A DNA stretch of 64,000 nucleotides, taken from assembly GCA_948567375.1 (NCBI GenBank), contig OX419756.1:74564552-74628551 (forward strand), in the 5' to 3' direction. Under the pieces are notes generated by a model. The model saw only the letters and a program-made list of their open reading frames with translations. It was not told where the DNA came from and searched no databases. Shown here piece by piece: positions 21,285 through 31,487 of this stretch (positions within the stretch are counted from its first letter, which is position 1; each line of letters starts with the position of its first letter). Position numbers and translations under genes: made by a program. This stretch comes from Lunularia cruciata (lineage: Eukaryota; Streptophyta; Marchantiopsida; Lunulariales; Lunulariaceae).

Positions 21285-22266
21285 TTAAGGAATAGGTCTT
21301 GAAGACACCACATGCTTTAACTTCAGGAATGCTTCTTCATGCTTGGTGGTCCACTGGAAGCTTGAGTTCTTTCCCAAGAGGTCAGTCAATGGTGCAGCCA
21401 CGTGAGCATAATAGTGGATGAACCGTTGGTAAAAACTGGCCAATCCATTGAATGCTCGTACTTCTGTAGCATCCTTTGGGGTAGGCCAATCAGTAATGGC
21501 CTTGATCTTCTCTTCTTCCATCTTGATCCACTCTGATGAGATCTTATGACCCAAGAAGGTAACCTCCTTCTACCAAAACGCACACTTTGACTTCTTGCAT
21601 AAAATTTCCACTATCGTAGTCGTCTTAGGACTTCTTGCACACGATTCACATGTTCTGCCTCTGTCCTGCTATAGATTAAAATATCATCTAAGAACACCAC
21701 CACGGACCGATCCAATAGTCCCTCCAACACCCGATGCATCTGATCTATGAAGACCGCTGGAGCATTAGTGAGTCCAAAAGGTAGAACTCTCCACTCAAAA
21801 TGTCCATACCTTGTGCAAAAAGTAGTCTTTTGCACGTCCTCTCCTTCAATAGGAATTTGCCAATAGCTGCTACAAAGATCCAACTTAGAAAAGTAGCGTA
21901 CTCCACTTAGTCATCGATCCGAGGCAAGGGATATGCATTCTTCACGGTTTGCTTATTGAGTCCATGGTAATCAATACAGAAACAAAGTCCTCCATCCTTC
22001 TTTGGAACAAATAGTACGGGTGCTCCACAAGGAGAGGTACTATGTTGTATGAAATCTTTCTCAAACAACTCTGTAAGTGTTGTTCGCAACTCCTCCAACT
22101 CCTTTGGTGAGAGCCGATAGATTGGTCTACTCACTGGAGTACTCCCTGGCAATAACTCGATCTTGAAGAGCATACCTCGATTGGAGGGTAATCTCTTTGG
22201 CAGATCATCAGGAAACACATCTACAAACTCCTGAACTATCCGATCAACCATTGCTTGACGCGGCAC
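21285..22266 (-). pseudogene. B2 reverse transcriptase
   Basis: Three frames separated by single stops: [20 protein letters not shown] and [45 protein letters not shown] and the catalytic [11 protein letters not shown]; then MGHKISSEWIKMEEEKI and FNGLASFYQRFI. All standard RT blocks are present in order, so the enzyme was intact until recent stop codons. Confidence 0.88.
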
Positions 22267-22305
22267 TTGGCCCTCCTCAGATTGATCTTGTGCAATCTGC
22301 TTGAT

Positions 22306-22530
22306 TCACACCGCGAATACAGACTTATCTTCTTCCAAAGCTTGCTCTATGGCTGCTTCATTAACAAACTTCCCTTCTAGGGACTCATCTCCCTTCCAAG
22401 CTTGCTCCATGGTTGCCTTCTTGGCAACCTTCCCATCTTGGGACTCATCTCCCTTCCGGATTCGCTCTATGGCTACCTTCTCTACAAACTTCCTATCTTG
22501 GGACTGACTATTCTTAGGCGTCTTACTCAA
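22306..22530 (-). other. B2 protease-RT linker with internal repeats
   Basis: This 74-codon stretch between protease and RT holds three imperfect copies of a roughly 21-residue acidic/basic unit (GDESQDGKVAKKATMEQA and relatives). The same linker is in B1 (27,372-27,580) and B3 (35,890-36,090). It is not a known catalytic domain. Confidence 0.6.
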
Positions 22531-22548
22531 AGTTGCCAGACAACCTAA

Positions 22549-22960
22549 TCAGAAATTCCTACCTTGGTGTTGTACTTGAATTTGGTGTTGGGTCCAATCA
22601 AATTGAACCTTATGACGTTCAAGCCAAGGTAGACCCAGAATGATATCATAGTGTAGAGGTGCCACTACAAACCTCATACACTCCAAATACTCCTTCCCAA
22701 TCTTGAAGGTAACAGAGTGCGAGGTACGGAATGCAGAACCCTTTCTACCATCCGCCATCATCAAACAACTTCCAATCACTGGCTTGATAGGAATACCCAA
22801 TTCCTTTGCTACTTGCATAGACATGCAATTCTTTGAACTTCCAGAATCAACCAAAATTCTACAACCTCAATTAGATATCATACCTTGCAAGTGAAGCAGA
22901 CTTGCATATGTCGAGCCTTCAATCCCATTGGAACTAATCAAGCTCCCAGTAGGCGGCTCA
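22549..22960 (-). pseudogene. B2 aspartic protease
   Basis: Reads MVDSGSSKNCMSMQVAKEL, with the D-S-G active site kept, and ends with a YDIILGLPWLERHKVQFDW segment typical of gypsy proteases. In B1 and B3 the same motif is changed to D-F-G and D-S-K, so B2 is the least damaged. Confidence 0.85.
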
Positions 22961-22967
22961 AAATCTC

Positions 22968-23889
22968 CTACTGGGATTCCTTGTTTCCCTGATCATTCTG
23001 CTCCACAACCTCCACTTGGGCAACTTGTCGAGGTCGTCCATTCTTGAGTGGACATTCAGCAATGCGATACCTCAACTGGCGACAATAAAAACAACCACCA
23101 TTTTGTCGCAGTTTCTCCTTGTCTGCCATGCCCAGTGGTCTTCGTTGAATTGCATCAATCTCCATTGGTGCTGGCTCCTCCACTTGCGTGTAGTGTCTTG
23201 GTAGGCTTTGTGGGGGTCGAGGTCAAGACCAAGTTGTTGCCACCAAGGAATCAAAACGTTTGGCCAACCGCATGGTTTCCTCCAAGTGTTGTGGCTCTCG
23301 CATGGTTACCTCTAATTTGGTTCTTGCCTTCAAGCCCCTCACGAATCGATCCAGAGCTTCACCTTCCAAAATATCTGGAATTTGCATGATAGTGTTTTGG
23401 AACTGCGTGATGTAACTCCTTACAGAGCCAATCTGTTTCAGCTTTGCCAACTTATCCCATGCAGCTCGTGTGGCATTAATAGCTTGGAACCGACTGATTA
23501 TTGTACTCTTGAATTCTGCCCATGTCAAGATTGGTGCAACTATTTGTCGTTCGGCTCGCTTCACTCGGAATCTCCACCAGAGCTTTGCTACTCCATCCAA
23601 TTGGCTAGAAGCCAAGAGAATTTGTTTTTGCTCATCTTGTAGATTGGTAGCTTCAAAAATACCGTTCACAATCAAACACAAAATTCTCCATTGCACCCAG
23701 GAGATTCTTGCCTTCAAATACCTTGGGTTTAGGGAATCTGATCTGATCTTCTCCTTCTCAAATTGGTACTCTCTCCACCTGCTCTTGTTGTCGAAGATCT
23801 AGTTCATCCAACAATCGAGTAAGGTGCTCGATTTGTTGTTGCATAGTAAGGATAACATCAGGTATTGCCGCTATGGTTGCTCCTCTATC
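22968..23889 (-). pseudogene. B2 gag
   Basis: From the ATG near 23,873 (IEHLTRLLDE coiled region), through a frameshifted middle to a 164-codon frame (23,223-23,717) with VAKLWWRFR, FKSTIISRFQAI and DRFVRGLKARTKLEV (Retrotrans_gag), to a zinc knuckle GGCFYCRQLRYRIAEC (near 23,085). The knuckle lacks the usual Gly and His order but keeps three Cys. Confidence 0.8.
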
Positions 23890-23907
23890 ACACCACTCCC
23901 AATTTAT

Positions 23908-24123
23908 CTAATTTATTAACACATAGAAATAACACGTCCACCGTTCTCCATAAGTTACAACCGGAAGCACCAAGGGTTCCTCAGATATGGTGATCATATG
24001 CAGAAAATCTTGTCCAAAGTGTGAGGTGATGAACTGTGTGAAATGATGCTTGGGTAGTATTTGGATGCAAAAATCCCAATGGTTCAGTGGAAGTGGATTT
24101 GGTGGTCCATAAATTCCATCCAT
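23908..24123 (-). CDS. B2 leader ORF between PBS and gag
   Basis: A 71-codon frame starts at the ATG 10 bases after the primer-binding site and ends about 20 bases before the gag region: MDGIYGPPNPLP, QILPKHHFTQF, FGQDFLHMI, EEPLVLPVV. The same product is in B1 and, frameshifted, in B3; a related one is in element C. The frame is open further back through the LTR. No known domain is recognised. Confidence 0.5.
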   Translation of the reverse strand: MDGIYGPPNPLPLNHWDFCIQILPKHHFTQFITSHFGQDFLHMITISEEPLVLPVVTYGERWTCYFYVLIN

Positions 24124-24145
24124 CCCATTCCTGCTCTGATACCAA

Positions 24146-24554
24146 TGTAAAAGACCGAATCCGAGGAGAGAAATAGGAGAATGGAAACTCGCATTGGGAC
24201 ACTTGAATGAGGGAAAACTTCGAATGCCTAGCATGAGCTTCTGCCTTGATATTTATAGGTAGCATACAAGACCCTTGAAGCTTCTCAAGAAGCTTCCTTG
24301 AGCCACTTTCTTGGAGTGCAAACCAAGTTAACTAGGAAGCTTCTCAAGAAGTTTCTTTCTAGAAGCCGCCTACTTGGCATGCAAGCTAAGCTAGTTAGAA
24401 GCTTCTAGAAGCTACCTGCTTAGGGCACAAGTTAACTAGTTGGGAAGCTTCCCAAGAAGCTTCTTAGATGCTTCTAGAATATTCTAGGCTATTTTGTCTT
24501 ATTCTCTACTTTGTAAGCCCAACTAACTTTGTCACTAAACTCTATATTGTTACA
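24146..24554 (-). repeat. B2 5' LTR
   Basis: 409 bases, TGTAAAAG...TTGTTACA. Minus-strand TATA box at 24,249-24,258; three-unit GAA/TTC arrays at 24,398-24,410 and 24,472-24,484 upstream of it. Confidence 0.92.
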
Positions 24555-25743
24555 CCAAAGGACCTTGTACTCTATATGTTGTCGACGGCCTCGTTGAATA
24601 TGGCAAGGATACGATCAACTTTGTACTCCTCATGATCACTGATAGGGATAGGAGGAGGGGGAGGTTGGGCTCAAGAGGAAAAAGAAGAGGGGTTAGGAAC
24701 AAAGGGTTTCAACTTGGAAATATGAAAGATAGGATGGATGCGCTTATGACAAGGCAAGGCAAGTCAATAAGCAACATGAGAGACAATTTGGGTGATATCA
24801 AAGGGTCCTATCCAATTAAGAGAAAATTTGCAAACTTGGGTATCAAGTGGGAGAGGGAGATTAATGGATGAGAGCGTGACCTTATCACCAACTTGAAAGC
24901 TGAGATCACAACGATGGCGATCCACATATTGTTTCTGCCAATTTTGAGCAACAAGGAGATGAGATTTGGCTTGTTGGAGGGACTAGGAGATGGTGGTCAA
25001 GAAGGTGGAAGTATGAGGGGCCTAAGAGGGAGGAGGAGCAAGAAGAGAATCTGGAACAAGTGAGTCTTGGCCAAAATTGAGAAAGAAAGGAGAGAATCTG
25101 GTGCTTACTTGTTTAGAATTATTGTATGCAAACTCCAAAGCTGCAAGACATTCATCCCAATGTTATGGTGAATGTTGACAAATGCACAAAGCATATCTTC
25201 TAAGGTACGATTTGCATGTTCGGTTTGTCCATCAGTTTGAGGATGATAGGCTATGGACAAAGCAAGCTTGGTGCCGAGTATTTGGAAGAGTGATCACCAA
25301 AACTTCCCGGTAAATCAAGGATCACGATTGGAGATGAGTACACGTGGTATCCCATGATGCTTGAAGACATTGTCAAAGTAGATTTGCGCTCAAGTTGGAG
25401 CATCCATGGTGTCAAAAGTTGGTGCCAAGTGGATTTGCTTACTAAGCTTATCCACAAACACCACAATTGTTATGTGTCCTTGTTTTATCTTGGGCAAGGA
25501 TGTGATAAGATCCAAGCTCATGTGTTCCCATCGAGTGGATGGAATGGGGAGTGGTTGAAGGAGTCTACTCAGCTTTTGGTTGCTGGCCTTATTCCATTGG
25601 TAGCTCTCACATGATCAGACAAAATCTTGAACAACTCATGCCATGTTGGACCACCACCATCGACGTTGGATGGTACCCAAGATCTTGTCCACACCCATGT
25701 GACCAGCTATTGGTAAATCATGGGCTTCTTGAAGGCGCACAAG
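24555..25743 (-). pseudogene. B1 integrase
   Basis: Continues the B1 internal region after the CCAAA duplication. Broken minus-strand frames carry the C-terminal part (24,600-24,900), the YHPQTDGQTE segment (25,225-25,245), the second Asp region (25,300-25,360) and the VFVDKLSK segment (25,430-25,465). It retains the part deleted from B2 but has several stops. Confidence 0.75.
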
Positions 25744-26418
25744 TCAGAGATGACCTTTGGCTGGAACATAGATCCGGTCCTCATGGAATAGAAGGCCTTC
25801 CTTGAAAGAGAAGGTGTTGTATTCCTTGTCACATGTTGTAAGACGACCATGTACCATTTGGAAGAAGGGATCTTGTTGTAGAGCTGACTGAAACTCATTT
25901 TGGACCTTGGAGTCAATTGACACCGTCATAATTGCCACCATGATGAGAAGAAGAGACTTCAAATCAGGTCATTGTGATAGAGCATCAAGGATGACATGGA
26001 ACCGACCTAGTTTGTACTCAAATTTGATGTCAAATAATTGGAGTTGCTCCTCCCATCAATGATGTCGACTCTTCATGTGCTCCAAGTGCAAGGTCTGCAA
26101 CAATGGTTTGAGATCAATTCGCATGATCACTTGTTTCCCCAAGAGATAATGCCTCCATACCTTGGTGGCATATACCATTGCAAGTTTTTCTTGATCTCAA
26201 GAAAAGTAGTTTCTTTCAGCCGTATTTAGTTGGCAAGACACAAAGGCAATGGGATGTAGTCCATCTAGGAATTCCTGTTGCAACACAGCTCCAATTGCAA
26301 AGTTAGAATCATCAAAGTCAACCACACAAGGTAGCTAAGGATCATATGGTTGAAGAATGGGCCTTGAATACACCATATGTTTCAACTTCTTGAATGATTC
26401 TTCATGCTTGGTGGTCCA
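25744..26418 (-). pseudogene. B1 RNase H
   Basis: The frame at 25,744-25,962 (KVQNEFQSALQQDPFF) and decayed frames up to 26,350 match the B2 RNase H and integrase start. Stops at the TDH and DAS regions make it inactive. Confidence 0.7.
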
Positions 26419-27244
26419 CTAGAAGCTCAAGTTCTTCCCCAAAAGGTCAGTCAATGGTGCAGCGACATGAGCATAATAGTGGATGAACCATTGGTAAAAA
26501 CTGGCCAATCCATTAAATCCTTGTACTTTTGTAGCATTCTTTGGAGTAGACCAATCAGTAATGGCCTTGATTTTCTCTTCTTCCATCTTGATCCCCTCCG
26601 ATGAGATCTTGTGACCCAAGAAGGTAACTTCCTTCTGCCAAAAGGCACACTTGACTACTAGTAGTAAAATTTCCATTGTTGTAGTCATCTTAAGACTTTT
26701 CGCATTCATGTGTTTTGTCTCTGTCTTGCTATAGATTAAGATATCATCTAAGAACACCACCACATATCGATCCAATAGTCCATCCAACACTCGATGCATT
26801 TGATCCATGAAGACTACTAGAGCATTAGTGAGCCCAAAAGGTAGAACTCTCCACTCAAAATGCCCATACCTTGTGCGAAAGGCAATCTTTTGCACATCCT
26901 CCCTATCAATGGAGATTTGCCAATAGCCACTACAAAGATCCAACTTGGAAAAGTATCATGCTCCACTCAATTGATCAAGCAAATCATCAATCCAAGGCAA
27001 GGGGTATGCATTCTTCACTATTTACTTATTGAGCCCACGATAATCAATACATAAGAAGTCTTATATCTTTCTTTGGAACAAATAGTATCGGTGCTCTCCA
27101 AGGAAAGGTACTATGTTGAATGAAATCCTTTTCCAACAACTTTGTAAGTGTTGTTTGTAACTCCTCTAACTCCTTTGGTGAGAGCCGATAGATTGGTCTA
27201 CTCATTGGAGTACTCCCTAGCAAGAACTCAATCCTGAAGTGCAT
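26419..27244 (-). pseudogene. B1 reverse transcriptase
   Basis: Contains [41 protein letters not shown] and FLGHKISSEGIKMEEE in one 174-codon frame (26,419-26,943), then an N-terminal frame at 27,044-27,244. A deletion and stops separate them. Confidence 0.85.
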
Positions 27245-27262
27245 ATCACGATGGGAGGGTAA

Positions 27263-27580
27263 TCACTTCGACAGATCAACCAGAACTACGTCTGCAAACT
27301 CTTGAATTATTTGATCAACCATTGCTTGATGAGGTTCTTGGCCCTCCTCAGATTTTCCTTGTGCAATCGGCTTGATCCACACCGCAAAAATAGACTTATC
27401 TTCCTCCAAAGCTTGCTCTATGGCTGCTTCACTAAGAAACTTCTCATCTAGAGACTCATTTCTCTTCAAAGCTTGCTCCATGGCTGCTTTCTTGGCAAAC
27501 TTCCCATCTTGGGATTCCTCTCTCTTCTTCTTGACAATTTTCCCATCTTGGGACTGACTATTCTTAGGTATCTTACTCAA
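27263..27580 (-). other. B1 protease-RT linker with repeats
   Basis: Encodes SQDGKFAKKAAMEQALKRNES-like units, two to three copies, the counterpart of the B2 linker. Confidence 0.55.
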
Positions 27581-27589
27581 AGGTGCTAG

Positions 27590-27942
27590 ACAACCTAATA
27601 AAAAATACTTACCTTGGTGTTGTACGTGAATTTGTCATTGGGTCCAATTAAATTGAACCTTATGACTTTCAAGCCAAGGTAGTCCTAGACTAATATCATA
27701 GTGTAGAGGTGCCACTACAAACCTCATACACTCCAAATACTCCTTCCTAATCTTGAAGGTAACAGGATGCGAAGTACAAAATGCAAAACCCTTTCTACCA
27801 TCATCAATCTACTTCCAATTACTAAATTGATAAGAATACCCAATTCCTTTGCTACTTGAATAGATATGCAATTCTCTGAACTTCCAAAATCAACCAAAAT
27901 TTTACAACCTCGATTAGATATTGTACCTTGCAAGTAAAACAA
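27590..27942 (-). pseudogene. B1 protease
   Basis: Reads VDFGSSENCISIQVAKELGI; the active site D-S-G has become D-F-G, and a frameshift follows. Confidence 0.75.
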
Positions 27943-27976
27943 ATTTGCATAGGTTGAGCCTTCAATCCTATTGGAA

Positions 27977-28911
27977 CTAATGAAGCTCCCAATAGGCGGC
28001 TAGAAATCTCCTATTGGGATTCCTCATTTCCTTGATCATTCTGTTCCACAAACTCCATCTGGGTGACTTGTCAAGGTTACCCATTCCTAAGTGGACATTC
28101 AACAATGTGATGTCCAACTTGGCGACAATAAAAACAACCACCATTTTGTCATAATCTTTCTCTACCCGCTGTACCAAGTGGTCTCCATTGGATTGCATCA
28201 ATCTCCATTGGTGTTGGTTCTTCCACCCGTGCATATTGTATTGGTAGGCTTTGTGTGGGTCGAGGTCTAGACCAAGTTATTGCAACCAAGGAATCAAAGC
28301 ACTTAGCCAATTGCATGGCTTCTTCCCATTTTGTGGTTCACGCATGGTCACCTCCAATTTAGTTCAAGACTTCAATCCCCTCACAAATCGATCCAAAACT
28401 TCACCTTCTTATATATCTGGAATCTACATGATGGCATTCTAAAATTGCATGATGCTCCTTACAGAGCCAATTTACTTCATCTCCGCCAACCTATCCCGTA
28501 CAACTTGTGTGGCATTCATAGCTTGGAACCGATTAATTATTGCACTCTTGAATTTTGTCCATGTCAGTATTGGTGCAACAATTTGTCATTTTGCTCGCTC
28601 CACTTGGAATCTCCACCATAGCTTTGCTACTCCATCCAATTAGCTAGAAGCCAAGAAAATCTGTTTTTTTTCGTCTTGTAGATTGGTAGCTTCAAAATAC
28701 CATTCACAATCAAACACAAAATTCTCCACTGCACCCGGGAGATTCTTGCCTTCAAATACCTTGGGTTTAGGGAATTGGATTTAATCTTCTCCTTCTTGAA
28801 TGGCATGCTCTCTATGTGCTCCTGTTGTCGGGGATCTTGTTCATCCAACAATTGAGTAAGGTGCTCGATTTGTTGTTGCATAGCAAGGATAATCTCAGGC
28901 ATTGCCGCCAT
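27977..28911 (-). pseudogene. B1 gag
   Basis: Starts MAAMPEIILAMQQQIEHLTQ at 28,911, passes through broken Retrotrans_gag frames (28,250-28,700) and ends with a degraded zinc-knuckle region near 28,100-28,150. Confidence 0.75.
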
Positions 28912-28974
28912 GGTTGCTACTCTATTATGCTAACCCTAATATATCTAATTTATTAACACATAGAAGTAGCATGT

Positions 28975-29157
28975 TCATTGTTCTCCATAAGTTACAACCG
29001 GAAGTATCAAGGGTTCCTCAAACAAGGTGATCATATGCAAAAAATCTTGCCCAAAGCGCGAGGTGATGAATTGTATGAAACTATGTTTGGGTAGTACTTG
29101 GATACAAAAATCCCAATGGTTGGGCGGAGGATTTGGTGGTCCATAAATTCCATCCAT
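28975..29157 (-). CDS. B1 leader ORF between PBS and gag
   Basis: A 60-codon frame starting 10 bases after the PBS: MDGIYGPPNPPP, VLPKHSFIQF, RFGQDFLHMI, EEPLILPVV. It ends 63 bases before the gag ATG. It keeps its frame although B1 pol is full of stops. Confidence 0.5.
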   Translation of the reverse strand: MDGIYGPPNPPPNHWDFCIQVLPKHSFIQFITSRFGQDFLHMITLFEEPLILPVVTYGEQ

Positions 29158-29179
29158 CCCATTCCTGCTCTGATACCAA

Positions 29180-29586
29180 TGTAAAAGTCCAAGACCGAGG
29201 AGAGAAATAGGAGAATGGAAGCTCACATTGGGACACTTGAATGAGGGAAATTTTGAATGCCTAGCATGAGCTTTGGCTCTTGTATTTATAAGGAGCATAC
29301 AAGGCCATTGAGAAGCTTCTCAAGAATTTTCCTTGAACCGCTTTATTGAAGTGCAAGCCAAGTTAAGTAGGAAGCTTCTCAAGATGCTTACTTGGTATGC
29401 AAGGAAAGCTAGTTGGAAGCTTCTAGAAGCTTCCTACTAGAAGCTACCCACTTGGGGTGCAAGCTAAGCTAGCCGGGAAGCTTCCCAAGAAGCTTCTTAG
29501 ATATTTCTGGAATATTCTAAGCTAATTGTCTTATTTGCTACTTCGTTAGCTCTACTAACTTCGTCTCTAAACTCCGTATTGTTATG
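29180..29586 (-). repeat. B1 5' LTR
   Basis: About 407 bases. TATA box on minus at 29,283-29,290. GAAGCTTCTAGAAGCTTC at 29,416-29,433 is a perfect four-unit array, and a three-unit array is at 29,505-29,517. The right end reads TTGTTATG rather than TTGTTACA. Confidence 0.9.
29416..29433. promoter_or_regulatory. Candidate heat-shock element in B1 5' LTR
   Basis: Four GAA/TTC units with exact two-base spacing, about 125 bases upstream of the TATA box of the LTR that would drive B1 transcription. Confidence 0.5.
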
Positions 29587-30227
29587 GGATCTCCTCCAAG
29601 GAAGCTCTACCATTGGATAAGGTACATGGATAGGTGACTTGTCAGCAAGCTCCACCCTCAATTACATGTTTGGATGGGTGACATGTTAGTCCTGGTCCTA
29701 TCTGGTTGGTCAAATAGGCTTTGACCAAGAGAATCTTTTAGGGAATCTTCCTATAGGAATCTTAGAATCACATGGGTGAGGTACCGTTGGAAAGCTCTCA
29801 ATGAGACAAACCAAGGGGAAAGGAAGGCCAACCTTTCTTCCATTGGAGGGGGAGAGAGAATCTGCACATTTTTGAAGCCTAATTCATCCGTTTAGGCCTC
29901 TAAAATTTCCTTCAAAGATTTCAGGCATATTTTGGTTTCTACTCTATAAGTAGAAGTCCTCTTTTAGTGATACCTCTTTCTGATCTGTTCAGTCCATCAT
30001 GTGTAACATTTTTCCATATATTATCAATCTAATTCTCACTTTTAGATCATATGTCTAGCTATTGGTTCTAAGGTTTTCAAGTCTATTCAGTTTCTGTCCT
30101 ATTAGTAAGAGTGCTCTTTTGGTGATACTTCTATCTGATCTATTTTGTCCATCCCATATAACATCATTCTAGATGTTACCAAACCAAATTTCACATCTAG
30201 ATCATATGGCTAGTTATTGGTATTACA
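29587..30227 (-). repeat. Element C 3' LTR, right part
   Basis: Matches 40,828-41,469 of the 5' LTR. Ends GGTATTACA, followed by the purine tract AAAAGGAGAGAGG (minus strand, 30,228-30,243), the expected start site of plus-strand DNA synthesis. Confidence 0.85.
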
Positions 30228-31487
30228 AACCTCTCTCCTTTTAAGACGCAATGCCTTGTTGTGCAGTTGTTGCTCAAATGCTTGTACCAACATTGGTGCA
30301 TATCTCAAATTGGCAGCGGGCTCCTAGGTTACCTCATATAGGGGGTAACCTTTCCACTATACCAAATAGTCCACCAATGGATGTCGAGTACCACAGATGC
30401 ATTTTTGGAGGATACGCTCCACTTCATATTCCTACGTGCCATCAATGAGTGTCATTGGTCAAATGTCTTGTGTGGAATGACAATGGCATGATCGGGGAGC
30501 ATATCTCCATAGTAGGAAAACATGGAACATTGGATGGATCTTCATGTGTGGTGGTAGCTGAAGGTGATATGCCACAGCACCGACTCGACAAAGAATAGAT
30601 AAAGGCCCAATAAAACGAGGTCTGAGCTAATGGGAGCCAACTAATGTGAGGTTGGTTGTAAACAACCACACCTGATCCCCAACACTAAACTCCATGTGCC
30701 TACGGTGTGCATCGGCATACTACTTTTGTTGATTTTGTGCAATTTACAATCTATGCTTGGCGCTCTCCACACCCTAGTGGATTCTAGAAACAAATGTGTT
30801 GACTACGTAGACCTTGGTAGCCACCGGCCAGATCTTCATCAAGCTAGAAGGTGTGAGAGGATGCTCACCATACATGAGAAAGAATGGAGTGACACGGGTG
30901 GATGCATTCACTAAATTATTGTAAGCAAATTCTACCAATGGGAGTAAGGTGTCCCACCTCTCTTGCTCATCTAAAGTGAAGTTGTGCAACGTCTTCAATA
31001 GTGTGATTAGCCCGCTCTATTTGTCCATCTATCTATGGGTAGTAAGCTATGGACATGGCTAACTTGGTTTTGAAGAAACCAAAGAGTGTTTTCCAAAACA
31101 AATTGCTAAAATGAGTGCTCGTATCATTGAAGAGGACTTGAGACAAGCCACGGTGAGAGAAGACCGCATCTAGGTATAATTGAGCTAATTGTGGAGCGAT
31201 CACATCTTTGGTGGTAGGGCATACATGAATCATTTTGTTGAGCTGGTCCACAAAGACCACAATGGAATCAAACCGTGAGATGGTCTTGGGTAATTCACAG
31301 ACAAGATCCATACTCGCTTGTTCCCAATGTTGGGTAGGAGTGGGGAGAGGTTGAAGGGCCCTGTAGGAGCTTGATTAAAAGCCTTGTTTTGTTGATAGAG
31401 TAGGCAACTATGCACGTAGTCCATCATGTTATTGCTCATCTGGGGCCAATAGTAATGACGATGGACTGCATCCAAGGTCTTGTCCAC
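30228..31487 (-). pseudogene. Element C integrase with chromodomain
   Basis: From 31,487 leftward: HRHYYWPQM...HSCLLYQQNK (zinc-binding region, partly lost), MDLVCELPKTISRFDSIVVFVDQLNKMIH (first Asp), FNDTSTHFSNLFW (second Asp, SDRD changed), LPLVEFAYNN, then PPHMKIHPMFHVF and a chromodomain YEVERILQ...YLVKWKGYP near 30,290-30,440. Stops separate the frames. Confidence 0.82.

Larger units (their letters stand above)
19225..24554 (-). mobile_element. Element B2: chromovirus nested in B1
   Basis: Complete LTR-to-LTR copy on the minus strand: 3' LTR 19,225-19,646, internal region 19,647-24,145, PBS 24,133-24,144, 5' LTR 24,146-24,554. It is flanked by a perfect five-base target duplication CCAAA (19,220-19,224 and 24,555-24,559); joining the flanks restores the B1 order as judged from B2 itself. 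Coding frames are longer and less damaged than in B1, which fits a younger insertion. The integrase has lost about 290 bases compared with B1. Confidence 0.93.
18682..29586 (-). mobile_element. Element B1: chromovirus inside element C LTR
   Basis: Minus-strand Ty3/gypsy element with LTRs at 18,682-19,093 and 29,180-29,586, tRNA-Met type PBS at 29,167-29,178 and a purine-rich tract next to the 3' LTR. Its internal region is split by B2 at 19,224/24,555. It interrupts the element C LTR: the left flank reads AGAGGATTT, the right flank GGATCTCC, and the intact C LTR reads AGAGGATCTCC, giving an imperfect 5-base duplication (GATTT/GATCT). The coding frames have many stops. Confidence 0.88.

Noticed and set aside
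23470-23802. Plus-strand 110-codon ORF in B2
   Set aside because: It is antisense to the B2 gag frame.
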